From: HIMB11 sp965657135
GTDB taxonomy: Bacteria > Pseudomonadota > Alphaproteobacteria > Rhodobacterales > Rhodobacteraceae
NCBI GenBank assembly: GCA_965657135.1
Contig: CBFHNF010000018.1
Span: 1-47,527 of the forward strand
Reading direction: 5' to 3'
Length of the DNA: 47,527 nucleotides
Below, piece by piece: positions 1 to 7,973 of this stretch. The notes below the pieces were generated by a model that was not told the origin of the DNA, searched no databases, and saw only the letters and a list, made by a program, of their open reading frames with translations. A program made the translations under genes and the position numbers. The number at the start of each line of letters is the position of its first letter. Within the stretch, counting starts at the first letter, position 1.

Positions 1-1
1 A

Positions 2-328
2 TTGATGGGCATCTTCCAGGTCAACACTTGGGTTGCATTGTTTGCCACCTCCGGTGTGATCTTGTCTGCGGCCTATGCGCTCTGGCTCTATCGCCGCGTG
101 GTGATGGGAGATCTGATTAAAGAAAGCTTGAAGTCAATAATTGATATGGGAACGCGCGAACGCGTGATCTTTGCGCCGCTTGTCGTAATGACACTATTGC
201 TAGGGATATATCCCGCACTTGCGTTAGATGTGATTGCACCAGCGGTCGAAAACCTTGTTTCAAACTACAACGCTGCATTGCTGGACGCGGGCCTCGGCCA
301 AGTCGCTGACGCAGCAAACGCGCATTAG
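2..328 (+). CDS. nuoM: NADH-quinone oxidoreductase subunit M, C-terminal fragment
   Basis: Only the last 108 or so residues are present; the 5' end lies outside the window. The fragment has hydrophobic segments (about residues 8-30 and 54-75) and ends with the short polar tail typical of NuoM. NuoM is an antiporter-like proton-pumping subunit of the membrane arm of respiratory complex I. The identification rests on this tail (including WLYRRVVMG) and on nuoN starting 13 bases after the stop, which is the normal nuo operon order. The Shine-Dalgarno sequence of nuoN (AGGAG) overlaps the nuoM stop codon. Confidence 0.9.
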   Translation: MMGIFQVNTWVALFATSGVILSAAYALWLYRRVVMGDLIKESLKSIIDMGTRERVIFAPLVVMTLLLGIYPALALDVIAPAVENLVSNYNAALLDAGLGQVADAANAH

Positions 329-341
329 GAGCGAGAACGAC

Positions 342-1781
342 ATGATCATTTCGGATCTTAACATCATACTGCCTGAGATTATCCTATCGATCTATGCGAT
401 GCTTGCGCTGGTTGGCGCCGTTTACACCGCCAAGGATGAATTGGCGAGCACACTGTGTTGGCTAACAGCAATCTTGTTCGCCGTGATCGCGTTTTGGATA
501 TCTTCAGATTCGTCAGCGGCGCAATCTGCATTTAATGGCATGTTCATTGATGATGGTTTTGCGCGATTTGCCAAAGTTATCATCCTATTATCGGCAGCGG
601 CTGTTCTGGTCATGAGTGTCGATTACATGCGCCGACGAGATCTAATGAAGTTTGAATTCCCAATTCTGATTTCCTTGGCGGTTGTCGGAATGATGATGAT
701 GGTCTCTGCAGGTAATCTTATGTCGCTTTATATGGGGCTCGAGCTGCAATCGCTTGCTTTGTATGTTGTCGCCTCATTCCGTCGTGACAGTGTGAAATCA
801 ACCGAAGCAGGCATGAAATATTTTGTCCTTGGCGCATTGTCATCTGGCTTGCTTCTTTACGGCGCATCTTTGGTGTACGGCTACACAGGCAGTACCGACT
901 TTGCAATTATTATCCAGTCTGCGGGTCAGGGTGGTTCAATTGGTTTAATGATTGGCCTTGTATTGGTTATCTCTGGTTTGGCGTTCAAGGTATCAGCAGT
1001 ACCGTTTCACATGTGGACACCAGATGTTTACGAAGGTTCGCCCACACCTGTCACGGCGTTCTTCGCTACCGCGCCAAAGGTTGCCGCAATGGCGTTGTTC
1101 GCGCGTGTCATGCATGACGCATTTGGTGATGCCACGGCGGATTGGCAGCAGGTGATTGTTCTTATATCTTTGCTATCCATGTTCTTGGGCGCGGTGGCGG
1201 CAATTGGTCAAACAAACATTAAACGACTGATGGCCTATTCATCCATCGCGCATATGGGATACGCATTGATGGGTCTTGCTGCGGGTACTGCCTATGGGGT
1301 TGAGGCGATGCTGATGTACATGACGTTCTACGTGATCATGAACATCGGGACATTTGCCTTTATCATGACCATGGAAAAAGATGGTCAGCCTGTCACAGAT
1401 ATCCAATCCCTTAACCTATTATCTAAATCAAATCCGGGCAAGGCATTGGCCGTTATGGTTTTGATGGTGTCTTTGGCCGGTATTCCGGGAACGATTGGTT
1501 TCTTTGGTAAACTATATGTATTACAGGCGGCCTATGGAGCGGGTTTGTTATGGTTGGCAATCGCGGGTGTAATCGCCTCAGTTATTGGCGCATATTATTA
1601 CCTGCGCATCATCTATTTGATGTGGTTTGGTACCGAACAGGATGACGCATTAGATGATTATTCCACGCCAATGTTGACGGCATTTGTTTCGATTTCAGCA
1701 ATTGCAACCGTTGTGGGCATTGTGAACTTCTTTGGATTCAAAGGCGCGGCAATCGCGGCTGCAGCAGCACTTGTCCAATAA
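342..1781 (+). CDS. nuoN: NADH-quinone oxidoreductase subunit N
   Basis: The product is 479 aa, the usual length for NuoN. It is a polytopic inner-membrane protein with about 14 hydrophobic segments and belongs to the Mrp-antiporter-like proton-translocating subunits of complex I. The central part carries the conserved transporter core (SAVPFHMWTPDVYEGSPTPV and IKRLMAYSSIAHMGYALMG), including the Lys and Pro positions typical of the family. The ATG at 342 is chosen because AGGAG lies 10 bases upstream and the N-terminus begins as in homologues. It is the last nuo gene; birA follows with overlap, so complex I transcripts probably continue into cofactor genes. Confidence 0.97.
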   Translation: MIISDLNIILPEIILSIYAMLALVGAVYTAKDELASTLCWLTAILFAVIAFWISSDSSAAQSAFNGMFIDDGFARFAKVIILLSAAAVLVMSVDYMRRRDLMKFEFPILISLAVVGMMMMVSAGNLMSLYMGLELQSLALYVVASFRRDSVKSTEAGMKYFVLGALSSGLLLYGASLVYGYTGSTDFAIIIQSAGQGGSIGLMIGLVLVISGLAFKVSAVPFHMWTPDVYEGSPTPVTAFFATAPKVAAMALFARVMHDAFGDATADWQQVIVLISLLSMFLGAVAAIGQTNIKRLMAYSSIAHMGYALMGLAAGTAYGVEAMLMYMTFYVIMNIGTFAFIMTMEKDGQPVTDIQSLNLLSKSNPGKALAVMVLMVSLAGIPGTIGFFGKLYVLQAAYGAGLLWLAIAGVIASVIGAYYYLRIIYLMWFGTEQDDALDDYSTPMLTAFVSISAIATVVGIVNFFGFKGAAIAAAAALVQ

Positions 1782-2523
1782 ATTCCCAGTGGGATATGAT
1801 CGTCGCGTTTTAGCGTCGGTTGATAGCACCAATGCAGAGGCCGTCCGCATTGCGAAAACGGCGAGTGGGCCAACATGGATCTTGGGTATAAAGCAGACCC
1901 AAGGCCGTGGTCGGCGAGGGCGCGCATGGGTGGATCCCGAGGGGAACTTTGCAGGGACCTTGTTGATGTTTCCAAATGGGGATCCACATAGTCTTGCTTT
2001 GCGATCATTCGTCATGTCGCTTGCGTTATCAGATTGCTTTGGCACATTATTTTCTGACCAAGTTAACTGTGCGTTGAAATGGCCGAATGATGTGATGCTG
2101 AGTGGTGCGAAGGTGGCGGGCATCTTATTAGAAACGGTCGCATTATCCGCTAATCAATTGGCCTTGGCCATTGGCGTGGGTGTAAATTTAAAAAATGCGC
2201 CCGAACATGAATTATTGGGTAATAGAGCGATGCCCGCTGCTTCGATTTATGGATTGACGGGAAAAACCCTAACGCCTGAAGATTTTTTAGACAGCCTTGC
2301 AACCGCCTTTGCCGCGCGTGAGGCGCAATTTGTGGCCTATGGGTTTGAACCAATCCGGACGGCGTGGTTGGCGCGCGCGGCAAATTTGGGACAAACCATT
2401 CATGCCCGCACACAACGCGATGAATATGTGGGGCGATTTGACAGTGTTGATCAGGCTGGACATCTGATATTGGATACAAACGAAGGCCGTCGCACGATTG
2501 CGGCTGCAGATATCTACTTCTAG
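1771..2523 (+). CDS. birA: biotin--[acetyl-CoA-carboxylase] ligase
   Basis: Biotin protein ligase, which makes biotinyl-AMP and attaches biotin to the carrier protein of carboxylases in the cytoplasm. Visible motifs are VDSTNAEA, the adenylate-binding loop QTQGRGRRGRAW and the ligase core ALKWPNDVML with its catalytic Lys, then a short C-terminal SH3-like domain. There is no N-terminal DNA-binding domain, so this is a monofunctional (class I) ligase and not a repressor. The start is uncertain. I prefer TTG at 1771 (250 aa), which overlaps nuoN by 11 bases and matches the usual Rhodobacterales N-terminus. ATG at 1732 would add 13 residues read from nuoN sequence. Neither has a clear ribosome binding site, suggesting coupling to nuoN. 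Confidence 0.92.
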   Translation: MSNKFPVGYDRRVLASVDSTNAEAVRIAKTASGPTWILGIKQTQGRGRRGRAWVDPEGNFAGTLLMFPNGDPHSLALRSFVMSLALSDCFGTLFSDQVNCALKWPNDVMLSGAKVAGILLETVALSANQLALAIGVGVNLKNAPEHELLGNRAMPAASIYGLTGKTLTPEDFLDSLATAFAAREAQFVAYGFEPIRTAWLARAANLGQTIHARTQRDEYVGRFDSVDQAGHLILDTNEGRRTIAAADIYF

Positions 2524-2533
2524 GGGTTGGACG

Positions 2534-3301
2534 ATGTTATTAGCGATTGACTGCGGTAACACAAACACGGTTTTTTCGATTTGGGATGGATCAAAATTCA
2601 TCGCCACATGGCGAACCGCGACGGAACATCAACGTACAGCAGATCAGTATTTTGTGTGGTTAAGTTCGTTGATGAATTTACAAGGTGTCAAGGCAGACAT
2701 CACAGACGTGATCATATCGTCGACTGTCCCGCGTGTGGTTTTTAACCTACGTGTCTTGGCGGACCGGTATTTTAATACGCGCCCCTTGGTCGTTGGAAAA
2801 CCTGAATGTAAGTTGCCCATCAATGTGCGTGTTGATGCGGGGACAAGCGTTGGGCCAGATAGATTGGTCAACACGGTTGCGGGGCATGATCTATTTGGCG
2901 GCGATCTCATCATTGTCGATTTTGGGACCGCCACGACATTTGATGTCGTCGACAGTGATGGTGCTTATATCGGTGGGGTCATTGCCCCTGGGGTGAACCT
3001 ATCGCTTCAGGCTCTGCACCAACAGGCAGCGGCCTTGCCGCACGTGGATATTGCAAAACCACAGGCTGTCATCGGAACAAATACGGTTGCCTGTATGCAA
3101 TCTGGTGTGTTTTGGGGATATGTTGGATTGATTAAGGAAGTCTGCGCGCGTATCCGCACAGAACATGATAAAGCTATGAAAGTTATTGCGACAGGAGGGC
3201 TCGCCCCACTGTTTCAGGGGGCTGAATCCCTATTTGACGCATTCGAGGACGATTTGACCATGCATGGTTTGCGCCTCATTCACGATTACAATCAGGAATA
3301 A
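2534..3301 (+). CDS. coaX: type III pantothenate kinase
   Basis: 255 aa, CoaX family. It phosphorylates pantothenate in the first committed step of coenzyme A synthesis; type III enzymes need a monovalent cation and are not feedback-inhibited by CoA. The ASKHA-fold phosphate loop is at the N-terminus (AIDCGNTNTVF), followed by GPDRLVN and DFGTATTFDVV. The ATG at 2534 is preceded by AGGGG at a spacing of about 7 and begins at the family N-terminus; an in-frame upstream start at 2498 lies inside birA and is rejected. It sits 10 bases after birA and 8 bases before the RNase J gene. Confidence 0.96.
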   Translation: MLLAIDCGNTNTVFSIWDGSKFIATWRTATEHQRTADQYFVWLSSLMNLQGVKADITDVIISSTVPRVVFNLRVLADRYFNTRPLVVGKPECKLPINVRVDAGTSVGPDRLVNTVAGHDLFGGDLIIVDFGTATTFDVVDSDGAYIGGVIAPGVNLSLQALHQQAAALPHVDIAKPQAVIGTNTVACMQSGVFWGYVGLIKEVCARIRTEHDKAMKVIATGGLAPLFQGAESLFDAFEDDLTMHGLRLIHDYNQE

Positions 3302-3309
3302 TAAAACAC

Positions 3310-4974
3310 ATGAGTGACAGATTGATCTATATGCCCTTGGGCGGTGCTGGCGAAATTGGTATGAATGCCTATGTCTATGGATATGGAGCCCCAGGGAAAG
3401 AGAGATTAATCGTAGTAGATTTGGGCGTAACCTTTCCAGATATGGACAGTACGCCCGGCGTTGATTTGATATTTCCAGATATCACTTGGCTGAAAGAGCG
3501 TCGCAATCAAATTGAAGCGATATTCATCACGCATGCTCATGAAGATCATGTGGGCGCCGTAGGGCATTTATGGTCGGATCTTGGTGCCCCAATCTTTGCC
3601 CGTCCCTTCACGGCCCATCTGGCGCGGATGAAAATGGAAGATCATGCTCATAGCGCTCGCAACGTAAAAACCGTCATGAAATGGCCCGAAACAGTGGATG
3701 TTGGGCCGTTCAAGGTGGGGTTTGCGCCGATCTCGCATTCCATCCCGGAAAGCAGTGCATTGGTGATTGATACGCCTGATGGTCGCGTTTTGCATTCTGG
3801 CGACTTTAAAATTGATACAGACCCCGGAGTTGGTGAACCCTTTGATCATGAGATGTTCAAGGATATTGCTAAAAACGGTATTAAGGCATTGGTATGTGAC
3901 AGTACAAATGTGTTTTCAATGCATGCAGGTCGTTCTGAAGCGACGTTGAAATCATCGATTGCGGAATTAATTGCACAGGCCCCCGCCATGGTGGTTGCCA
4001 CGACATTTGCCAGCAACGTTGCACGTTTACGAACATTGGCGGAGGCTGCGACCAGTTCTGGACGGTCCATCTGTTTGATGGGGCGTGCCATGCGCAAAAT
4101 GGTTCAAGCCGCATTAGAAACGGGTGTATTGTACGATTTTCCAACGGTTGTTAGCCCAGATGAAGCTCAGGAAATCCCACGCCAAAATCTAATGTTACTG
4201 TGTACAGGAAGTCAGGGCGAACGTCGTGCTGCAACCGCGCAATTGGCCAACGGTAAGTTTCAGGGAATTTCGTTGAAAGAGGGCGATACGGTTTTGTTTT
4301 CCTCTTCCACGATCCCGGGCAATGAACGCGATGTCATTCGCATCATGAACCTATTTTCCGAGCAGGGAGTTGATGTGATCACGGACAAGATGGGTGAGTA
4401 TCACGTGTCGGGTCATGCAAATCGTCCAGACCTGATCGAAATGCATAAAATTATCGAACCGCAAATGGTTATTCCGATGCATGGTGAACACCGCCACCTG
4501 CGTGAACATGCTAAAATTGCAGAAAACGCAGGTTATGCGTCCTTGATTTGTGTAAACGGCATGATGCTGGATTTATCGGGTAATCGACCGAAGGTGGCTG
4601 AATATGTTGACACGGGTCGAATGTATTTGGATGGATCAACACAGATTGGCGCGCTGGATGGTGTTATTCGAGATCGTTTGCGTATGGCATTGAACGGCCA
4701 TGTAATTGTGACAGTGATCCTTGATGAAGAAGACGAAATGATCGGAGAACCATGGTGCGAGGTGCGCGGATTGCCAGAGATTGGATCTTCGAATGCGCCG
4801 CTCGTGGATGCACTCGAAGAGGATCTCAGCCAATTTATTGGGCGCGCGGATCAAAAAACCATAACCAACGATGACAAATTGGAAGAAGCGATCAAGCGCA
4901 TTGCGCGTCAAACATGTCAAACCGAGATTGGCAAAAAGCCAGAGGTGTCAGTCGTAATTTCGCGTTTGATGTAG
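3310..4974 (+). CDS. rnj: ribonuclease J
   Basis: 554 aa, a metallo-beta-lactamase/beta-CASP ribonuclease of the RNase J family. It acts as a 5'-3' exonuclease and endonuclease in RNA maturation and decay. The zinc-binding motif HAHEDH is at residues 75-80, a further metal block is HSGDFKID, and the beta-CASP region contains MHGEHRHL. The C-terminal domain (from about residue 450) ends in a basic region. Alphaproteobacteria commonly have one RNase J beside RNase E. SD-like AGGA lies about 12 bases upstream of ATG. The gene ends 2 bases from the convergent marR stop, leaving no room for a terminator. Confidence 0.96.
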   Translation: MSDRLIYMPLGGAGEIGMNAYVYGYGAPGKERLIVVDLGVTFPDMDSTPGVDLIFPDITWLKERRNQIEAIFITHAHEDHVGAVGHLWSDLGAPIFARPFTAHLARMKMEDHAHSARNVKTVMKWPETVDVGPFKVGFAPISHSIPESSALVIDTPDGRVLHSGDFKIDTDPGVGEPFDHEMFKDIAKNGIKALVCDSTNVFSMHAGRSEATLKSSIAELIAQAPAMVVATTFASNVARLRTLAEAATSSGRSICLMGRAMRKMVQAALETGVLYDFPTVVSPDEAQEIPRQNLMLLCTGSQGERRAATAQLANGKFQGISLKEGDTVLFSSSTIPGNERDVIRIMNLFSEQGVDVITDKMGEYHVSGHANRPDLIEMHKIIEPQMVIPMHGEHRHLREHAKIAENAGYASLICVNGMMLDLSGNRPKVAEYVDTGRMYLDGSTQIGALDGVIRDRLRMALNGHVIVTVILDEEDEMIGEPWCEVRGLPEIGSSNAPLVDALEEDLSQFIGRADQKTITNDDKLEEAIKRIARQTCQTEIGKKPEVSVVISRLM

Positions 4975-4976
4975 GA

Positions 4977-5432
4977 TCAGACGCGGTTTTCCTCAAGCCA
5001 CAGACGAAATGTTCGAATTTGATCGGCAAAGGTATCAATCCGTTGCTCTGGCCAATCAGAAAAACATTCTAAAACATCAGGCATAAGTGCAGCCTGTAGT
5101 TTGCCGATGAATGCTGCGCCCTCGGGGGTCATTGATACACGTTTTTGGCGGCGGTCTTTTTCTGATCCGGTCACTTGTAATAATCCACGGTCTGAAAATT
5201 TTCTGACGATTTTGGTGACAGCTGGCTGCAATACCTCAACTGCGTCGGAAATTTGACTGATGGTTTCAGACTTGGATCTATTGCGCATTATTTGATCAAG
5301 TACCGCATATTGTGGATAGGTTACATCATGTGAACGCAGCAGTTGTGCCAAGCGTGTATTGTAACTTTGGGTCATGCGCCCCAACTCGCTGGAGAGTTGC
5401 ACGGCCATTGGCATTTGTAATCTGGCGTTCAT
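4977..5432 (-). CDS. MarR family transcriptional regulator
   Basis: 151 aa from ATG 5432; a TTG at 5453 would add 7 residues but lies inside the inverted repeat at 5440-5470. The product is a winged helix-turn-helix protein of the MarR family. The recognition region spans SISQISDAVEVLQPAVTKIV-like sequence around residues 60-85, and the wing carries the EKDRRQKRVSMT signature (the conserved D-x-R). Members usually repress their own gene and a neighbouring target as dimers, with DNA binding released by a small ligand; the ligand here is unknown. It lies downstream of the DEAD-box helicase on the same strand, 54 bases away, with its own probable operator between them. Confidence 0.9.
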   Translation of the reverse strand: MNARLQMPMAVQLSSELGRMTQSYNTRLAQLLRSHDVTYPQYAVLDQIMRNRSKSETISQISDAVEVLQPAVTKIVRKFSDRGLLQVTGSEKDRRQKRVSMTPEGAAFIGKLQAALMPDVLECFSDWPEQRIDTFADQIRTFRLWLEENRV

Positions 5433-5439
5433 TTTGAAC

Positions 5440-5470
5440 CTGTCTTTGACCAATTCATGACCAAAGACAG
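5440..5470 (-). promoter_or_regulatory. inverted repeat, probable MarR autoregulatory operator
   Basis: Perfect 9-base arms CTGTCTTTG (5440-5448) and CAAAGACAG (5462-5470) with centres 22 bases apart, two helical turns. On the minus strand the element also contains the direct repeat TTGGTCA twice. It starts 8 bases upstream of the chosen marR ATG and has no T-run after it, so it is not a good terminator. Position and symmetry fit a dimeric MarR operator. Confidence 0.5.
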
Positions 5471-5486
5471 CAATTCATATGCCAAC

Positions 5487-6851
5487 TTAGCCCGCGCGAC
5501 GTTCCTCAAAACTTAGCGCGATAAAACTTGGCATGTGATCCCCCATGCCAACTATTGTATTTTCGTGGCCGCGGCGATCATTCCGGCGTCTATTTTGCGT
5601 GTTCGGCTTATCCGAATGTTCTGGTTTTGGTTCAGGCTGTTCAGTTTTTTCTGTGTATTCAACAGAATCTGTTTTCTTCTTGGGCGCCCACTCTTCTTGG
5701 AGCGCAGCAGGAATTTCCAGACGCTTGATCTCTTTTTGCAGCAACTGTTCAACAGCGATTAGCGACTTCTCGTCCCGCTTGGAACAAATCATGAAAGCGC
5801 GTCCAGAACGTCCTGCACGGCCTGTGCGGCCGATACGGTGTACATAGTCTTCGGGATGACCTGGTACATCAAAATTAAAAACGTGGCTTACGGACGGAAT
5901 GTCCAAACCGCGCGCTGCGACATCGGATGCAACTAAGAATTTCAAACGCCCCTCTCGGTAATCTTCAAGGGTTTTTGTGCGTTGGGCCTGATCTAAATCA
6001 CCATGGATTGGGGCCGCCTGATACCCGTATTTATTCAAAGATTTTGCGCAAATGTCCACATCAGTTTTGCGGTTACAGAAAATGATTGCGTTTGTCAGTT
6101 CTGCGCCTTCTTGGTCAATCAACGCGCGCAGCAGTTGACGCTTTTGTGAGGCTTCACGATCTTTTCGGGGCGCTTTGAACACTACAACGCTTTGCGCAAT
6201 ATTTTCGGATGCAGTGGCCTGGCGGGCCACTTCTATGCGTTCAGGGGCCGATAAAAACGTATTCGTGATACGTTCGATTTCTGGCGCCATGGTCGCAGAA
6301 AAAAACAGGGTTTGACGTGTAAAAGGTGTAAGTCCAAATATGCGTTCAATATCGGGAATAAAGCCCATGTCCAACATACGGTCTGCTTCGTCCACGACCA
6401 TCACTTGTACACCTGTCAACAACAGTTTTCCACGTTCAAAGTGGTCTAACAATCGACCTGGCGTGGCAATTAGAACGTCCACACCTTTGTCGATTAGGGC
6501 ATCTTGCTCTTTGAAACTGACCCCACCGATCAACAGCGCTTTAGTAAGCTTGAGGTGCTTGGAATAAGTGTCAAAATTTTCTGCAACCTGCGCGGCCAAT
6601 TCGCGGGTCGGGCATAATACCAATGAGCGCGGCATGCGTGCACGTGCCCGCCCACGCGCAAGCATGTGAATCATAGGCAATGTAAAACTGGCTGTTTTTC
6701 CAGTGCCAGTTTGTGCAATTCCTAAAACGTCTTTGCCTTTTATGGCTGCGGGGATTGCACCAGCTTGAATTGGTGTGGGGGTTTCGTATCCAGCCTCTGT
6801 GATGGCTTTCAATATCTTTGGATTTAGCTCCAAATCAGCAAATGTGGTCAT
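5487..6851 (-). CDS. DEAD-box ATP-dependent RNA helicase, RhlE-like
   Basis: 454 aa. The Q motif (YETPTPIQ), Walker A AQTGTGKT (residues 46-53), DEAD in VVDEADRMLD, SAT, and motif VI HRIGRTGRAGR are all intact, giving the two RecA-like domains of an RNA helicase. The C-terminal 80 residues are charged and low complexity, as in RhlE-type proteins that bind RNA and help ribosome assembly or RNA decay. The ATG at 6851 is the family N-terminus (MTTFADLELNP); the longer reading from 6908 has no homologous extension. A hairpin (6852-6874) directly abuts the start and contains the only GGA usable as a ribosome binding site, so translation may be structure-controlled. Confidence 0.93.
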   Translation of the reverse strand: MTTFADLELNPKILKAITEAGYETPTPIQAGAIPAAIKGKDVLGIAQTGTGKTASFTLPMIHMLARGRARARMPRSLVLCPTRELAAQVAENFDTYSKHLKLTKALLIGGVSFKEQDALIDKGVDVLIATPGRLLDHFERGKLLLTGVQVMVVDEADRMLDMGFIPDIERIFGLTPFTRQTLFFSATMAPEIERITNTFLSAPERIEVARQATASENIAQSVVVFKAPRKDREASQKRQLLRALIDQEGAELTNAIIFCNRKTDVDICAKSLNKYGYQAAPIHGDLDQAQRTKTLEDYREGRLKFLVASDVAARGLDIPSVSHVFNFDVPGHPEDYVHRIGRTGRAGRSGRAFMICSKRDEKSLIAVEQLLQKEIKRLEIPAALQEEWAPKKKTDSVEYTEKTEQPEPKPEHSDKPNTQNRRRNDRRGHENTIVGMGDHMPSFIALSFEERRAG

Positions 6852-6874
6852 GTGTATCCGTTTGTTACGGACAC
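6852..6874 (-). promoter_or_regulatory. hairpin enclosing the helicase ribosome binding site
   Basis: In the minus-strand mRNA, GTGTCCGT pairs with ACGGA-TA-CAC (loop AACAA, two-base bulge) immediately before the ATG of the DEAD-box gene. The GGA about 6 bases upstream of ATG is inside the 3' arm. The pairing is seen in the sequence; regulation by it is inference. Confidence 0.35.
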
Positions 6875-6975
6875 TGTTGGGCCCGTGCGTCTGGTCATCA
6901 TTGCGCACCTTATCTCATACAAAGCGCGCTTGGTGACGTGCTTGTACGCTGAAACCAGTGCCTGCGTCAATGCAT

Positions 6976-6996
6976 GTGATAATTGGTTCTTATCAC
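6976..6996. repeat. 7-base perfect inverted repeat between glycosyltransferase and helicase
   Basis: GTGATAA (6976-6982) and TTATCAC (6990-6996) flank a 7-base spacer and overlap the stop codon of the glycosyltransferase gene. No T-run follows on either strand, so it is either an operator for the helicase promoter region (6852-6992) or a protective 3' mRNA hairpin. No other element was recognised in that spacer. Confidence 0.3.
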
Positions 6997-7967
6997 TCTG
7001 AGAATTTGGGGAAGTATCTTGCACGAATGGTATCGAATTGAAAGTCATAGAGGCGGTACAAGTCATACTGTTCTAAGCGTTCTATCAAGTCAGGTGTCGC
7101 TACGCATAATTCTTGATGCAATCGTTTTATCCCGTCGATACCGTCCGTTTGTTCCAAATGTTCTAAGATATCATTTAGGCTTTGGCGTTCTGTATTAAAT
7201 GTTTTCCCCCCTGATAACGCAGGGCGATAAGATCCTGGTGCACGCCGGTCTTGGTATTGCTTATAAAATTTGTCCCACTCGGCCGTGTGATAATGTGCCA
7301 AATCTATATGGGCTAGGGTTCTGGTATTTGTGTCTTCATGTGTGGGGTAGTCGCAGAAATGAATCCGCGGGGCCATGAGCTCGGGAACAATTCGGAAAAA
7401 TGACTTACCAACCTGATGACTGAGGAACCCACCCGATATTTTGGCCCCGAATTCGGGATAAACGCGGATGCTGATTTGACGTCTTCGTGTAAAAGGGGTC
7501 GTCTGCCGTTTGAATTGATCAGGGCCATCATAATCGGGTGTATCAGGTATCAGATACTCGACAGGCAAGGCACGGGCGCAGATGACATCATCATCAATTC
7601 TGGCCAGTCTGTTTTTAATCGTTCCATGTTCTGGAACATGCAGAAATTCATCGGCATCAAAATGACCCAACCACTGAACGCCGCTGGATCGAGCCATGTC
7701 GATCGCTGTTTTTATGTTTTCTATTTGGCGGCGTTCCACGGAGTGTGGTCTGCGACCTTTTTTGATCCAATAATCGGGACCGGTATTTGTCACACAAATA
7801 TTTGAATGTGCGCGCAGATGCTCCTCGGCCATAGGATCTGGAAAGTCCAAAAATAAATACAATTCCACCGCGCCAAGGTGCAGATAATGTGCGGCAAAAG
7901 TTAAAATGTCTTTGGTCGGTGCCTTGATCGTTGCCACCACAGCCCATGTTTGCGGTTCCAAAGACAT
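6993..7967 (-). CDS. glycosyltransferase family 2-like protein
   Basis: 324 aa, soluble, with no signal peptide or membrane segment. The sequence matches the Glyco_tranf_2_4-type proteins common in Rhodobacterales: the N-terminal ATIKAPTKDILTFAAHYLHL, and the metal/sugar-nucleotide motif GHFDADEF (DADE at residues 104-107). The C-terminal half is His- and aromatic-rich and ends with a short basic tail. The acceptor cannot be predicted; such proteins usually act on cell-surface polysaccharide. The ATG lies 6 bases after the prfC stop, so it is probably cotranscribed with prfC, although no functional link is apparent. Confidence 0.8.
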   Translation of the reverse strand: MSLEPQTWAVVATIKAPTKDILTFAAHYLHLGAVELYLFLDFPDPMAEEHLRAHSNICVTNTGPDYWIKKGRRPHSVERRQIENIKTAIDMARSSGVQWLGHFDADEFLHVPEHGTIKNRLARIDDDVICARALPVEYLIPDTPDYDGPDQFKRQTTPFTRRRQISIRVYPEFGAKISGGFLSHQVGKSFFRIVPELMAPRIHFCDYPTHEDTNTRTLAHIDLAHYHTAEWDKFYKQYQDRRAPGSYRPALSGGKTFNTERQSLNDILEHLEQTDGIDGIKRLHQELCVATPDLIERLEQYDLYRLYDFQFDTIRARYFPKFSE

Positions 7968-7973
7968 GTTTAC

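Noticed and set aside
5433..5453. Seven-residue extension of MarR from TTG 5453
   Set aside because: The codon lies inside the inverted repeat and has no ribosome binding site; the ATG at 5432 gives the normal MarR length.
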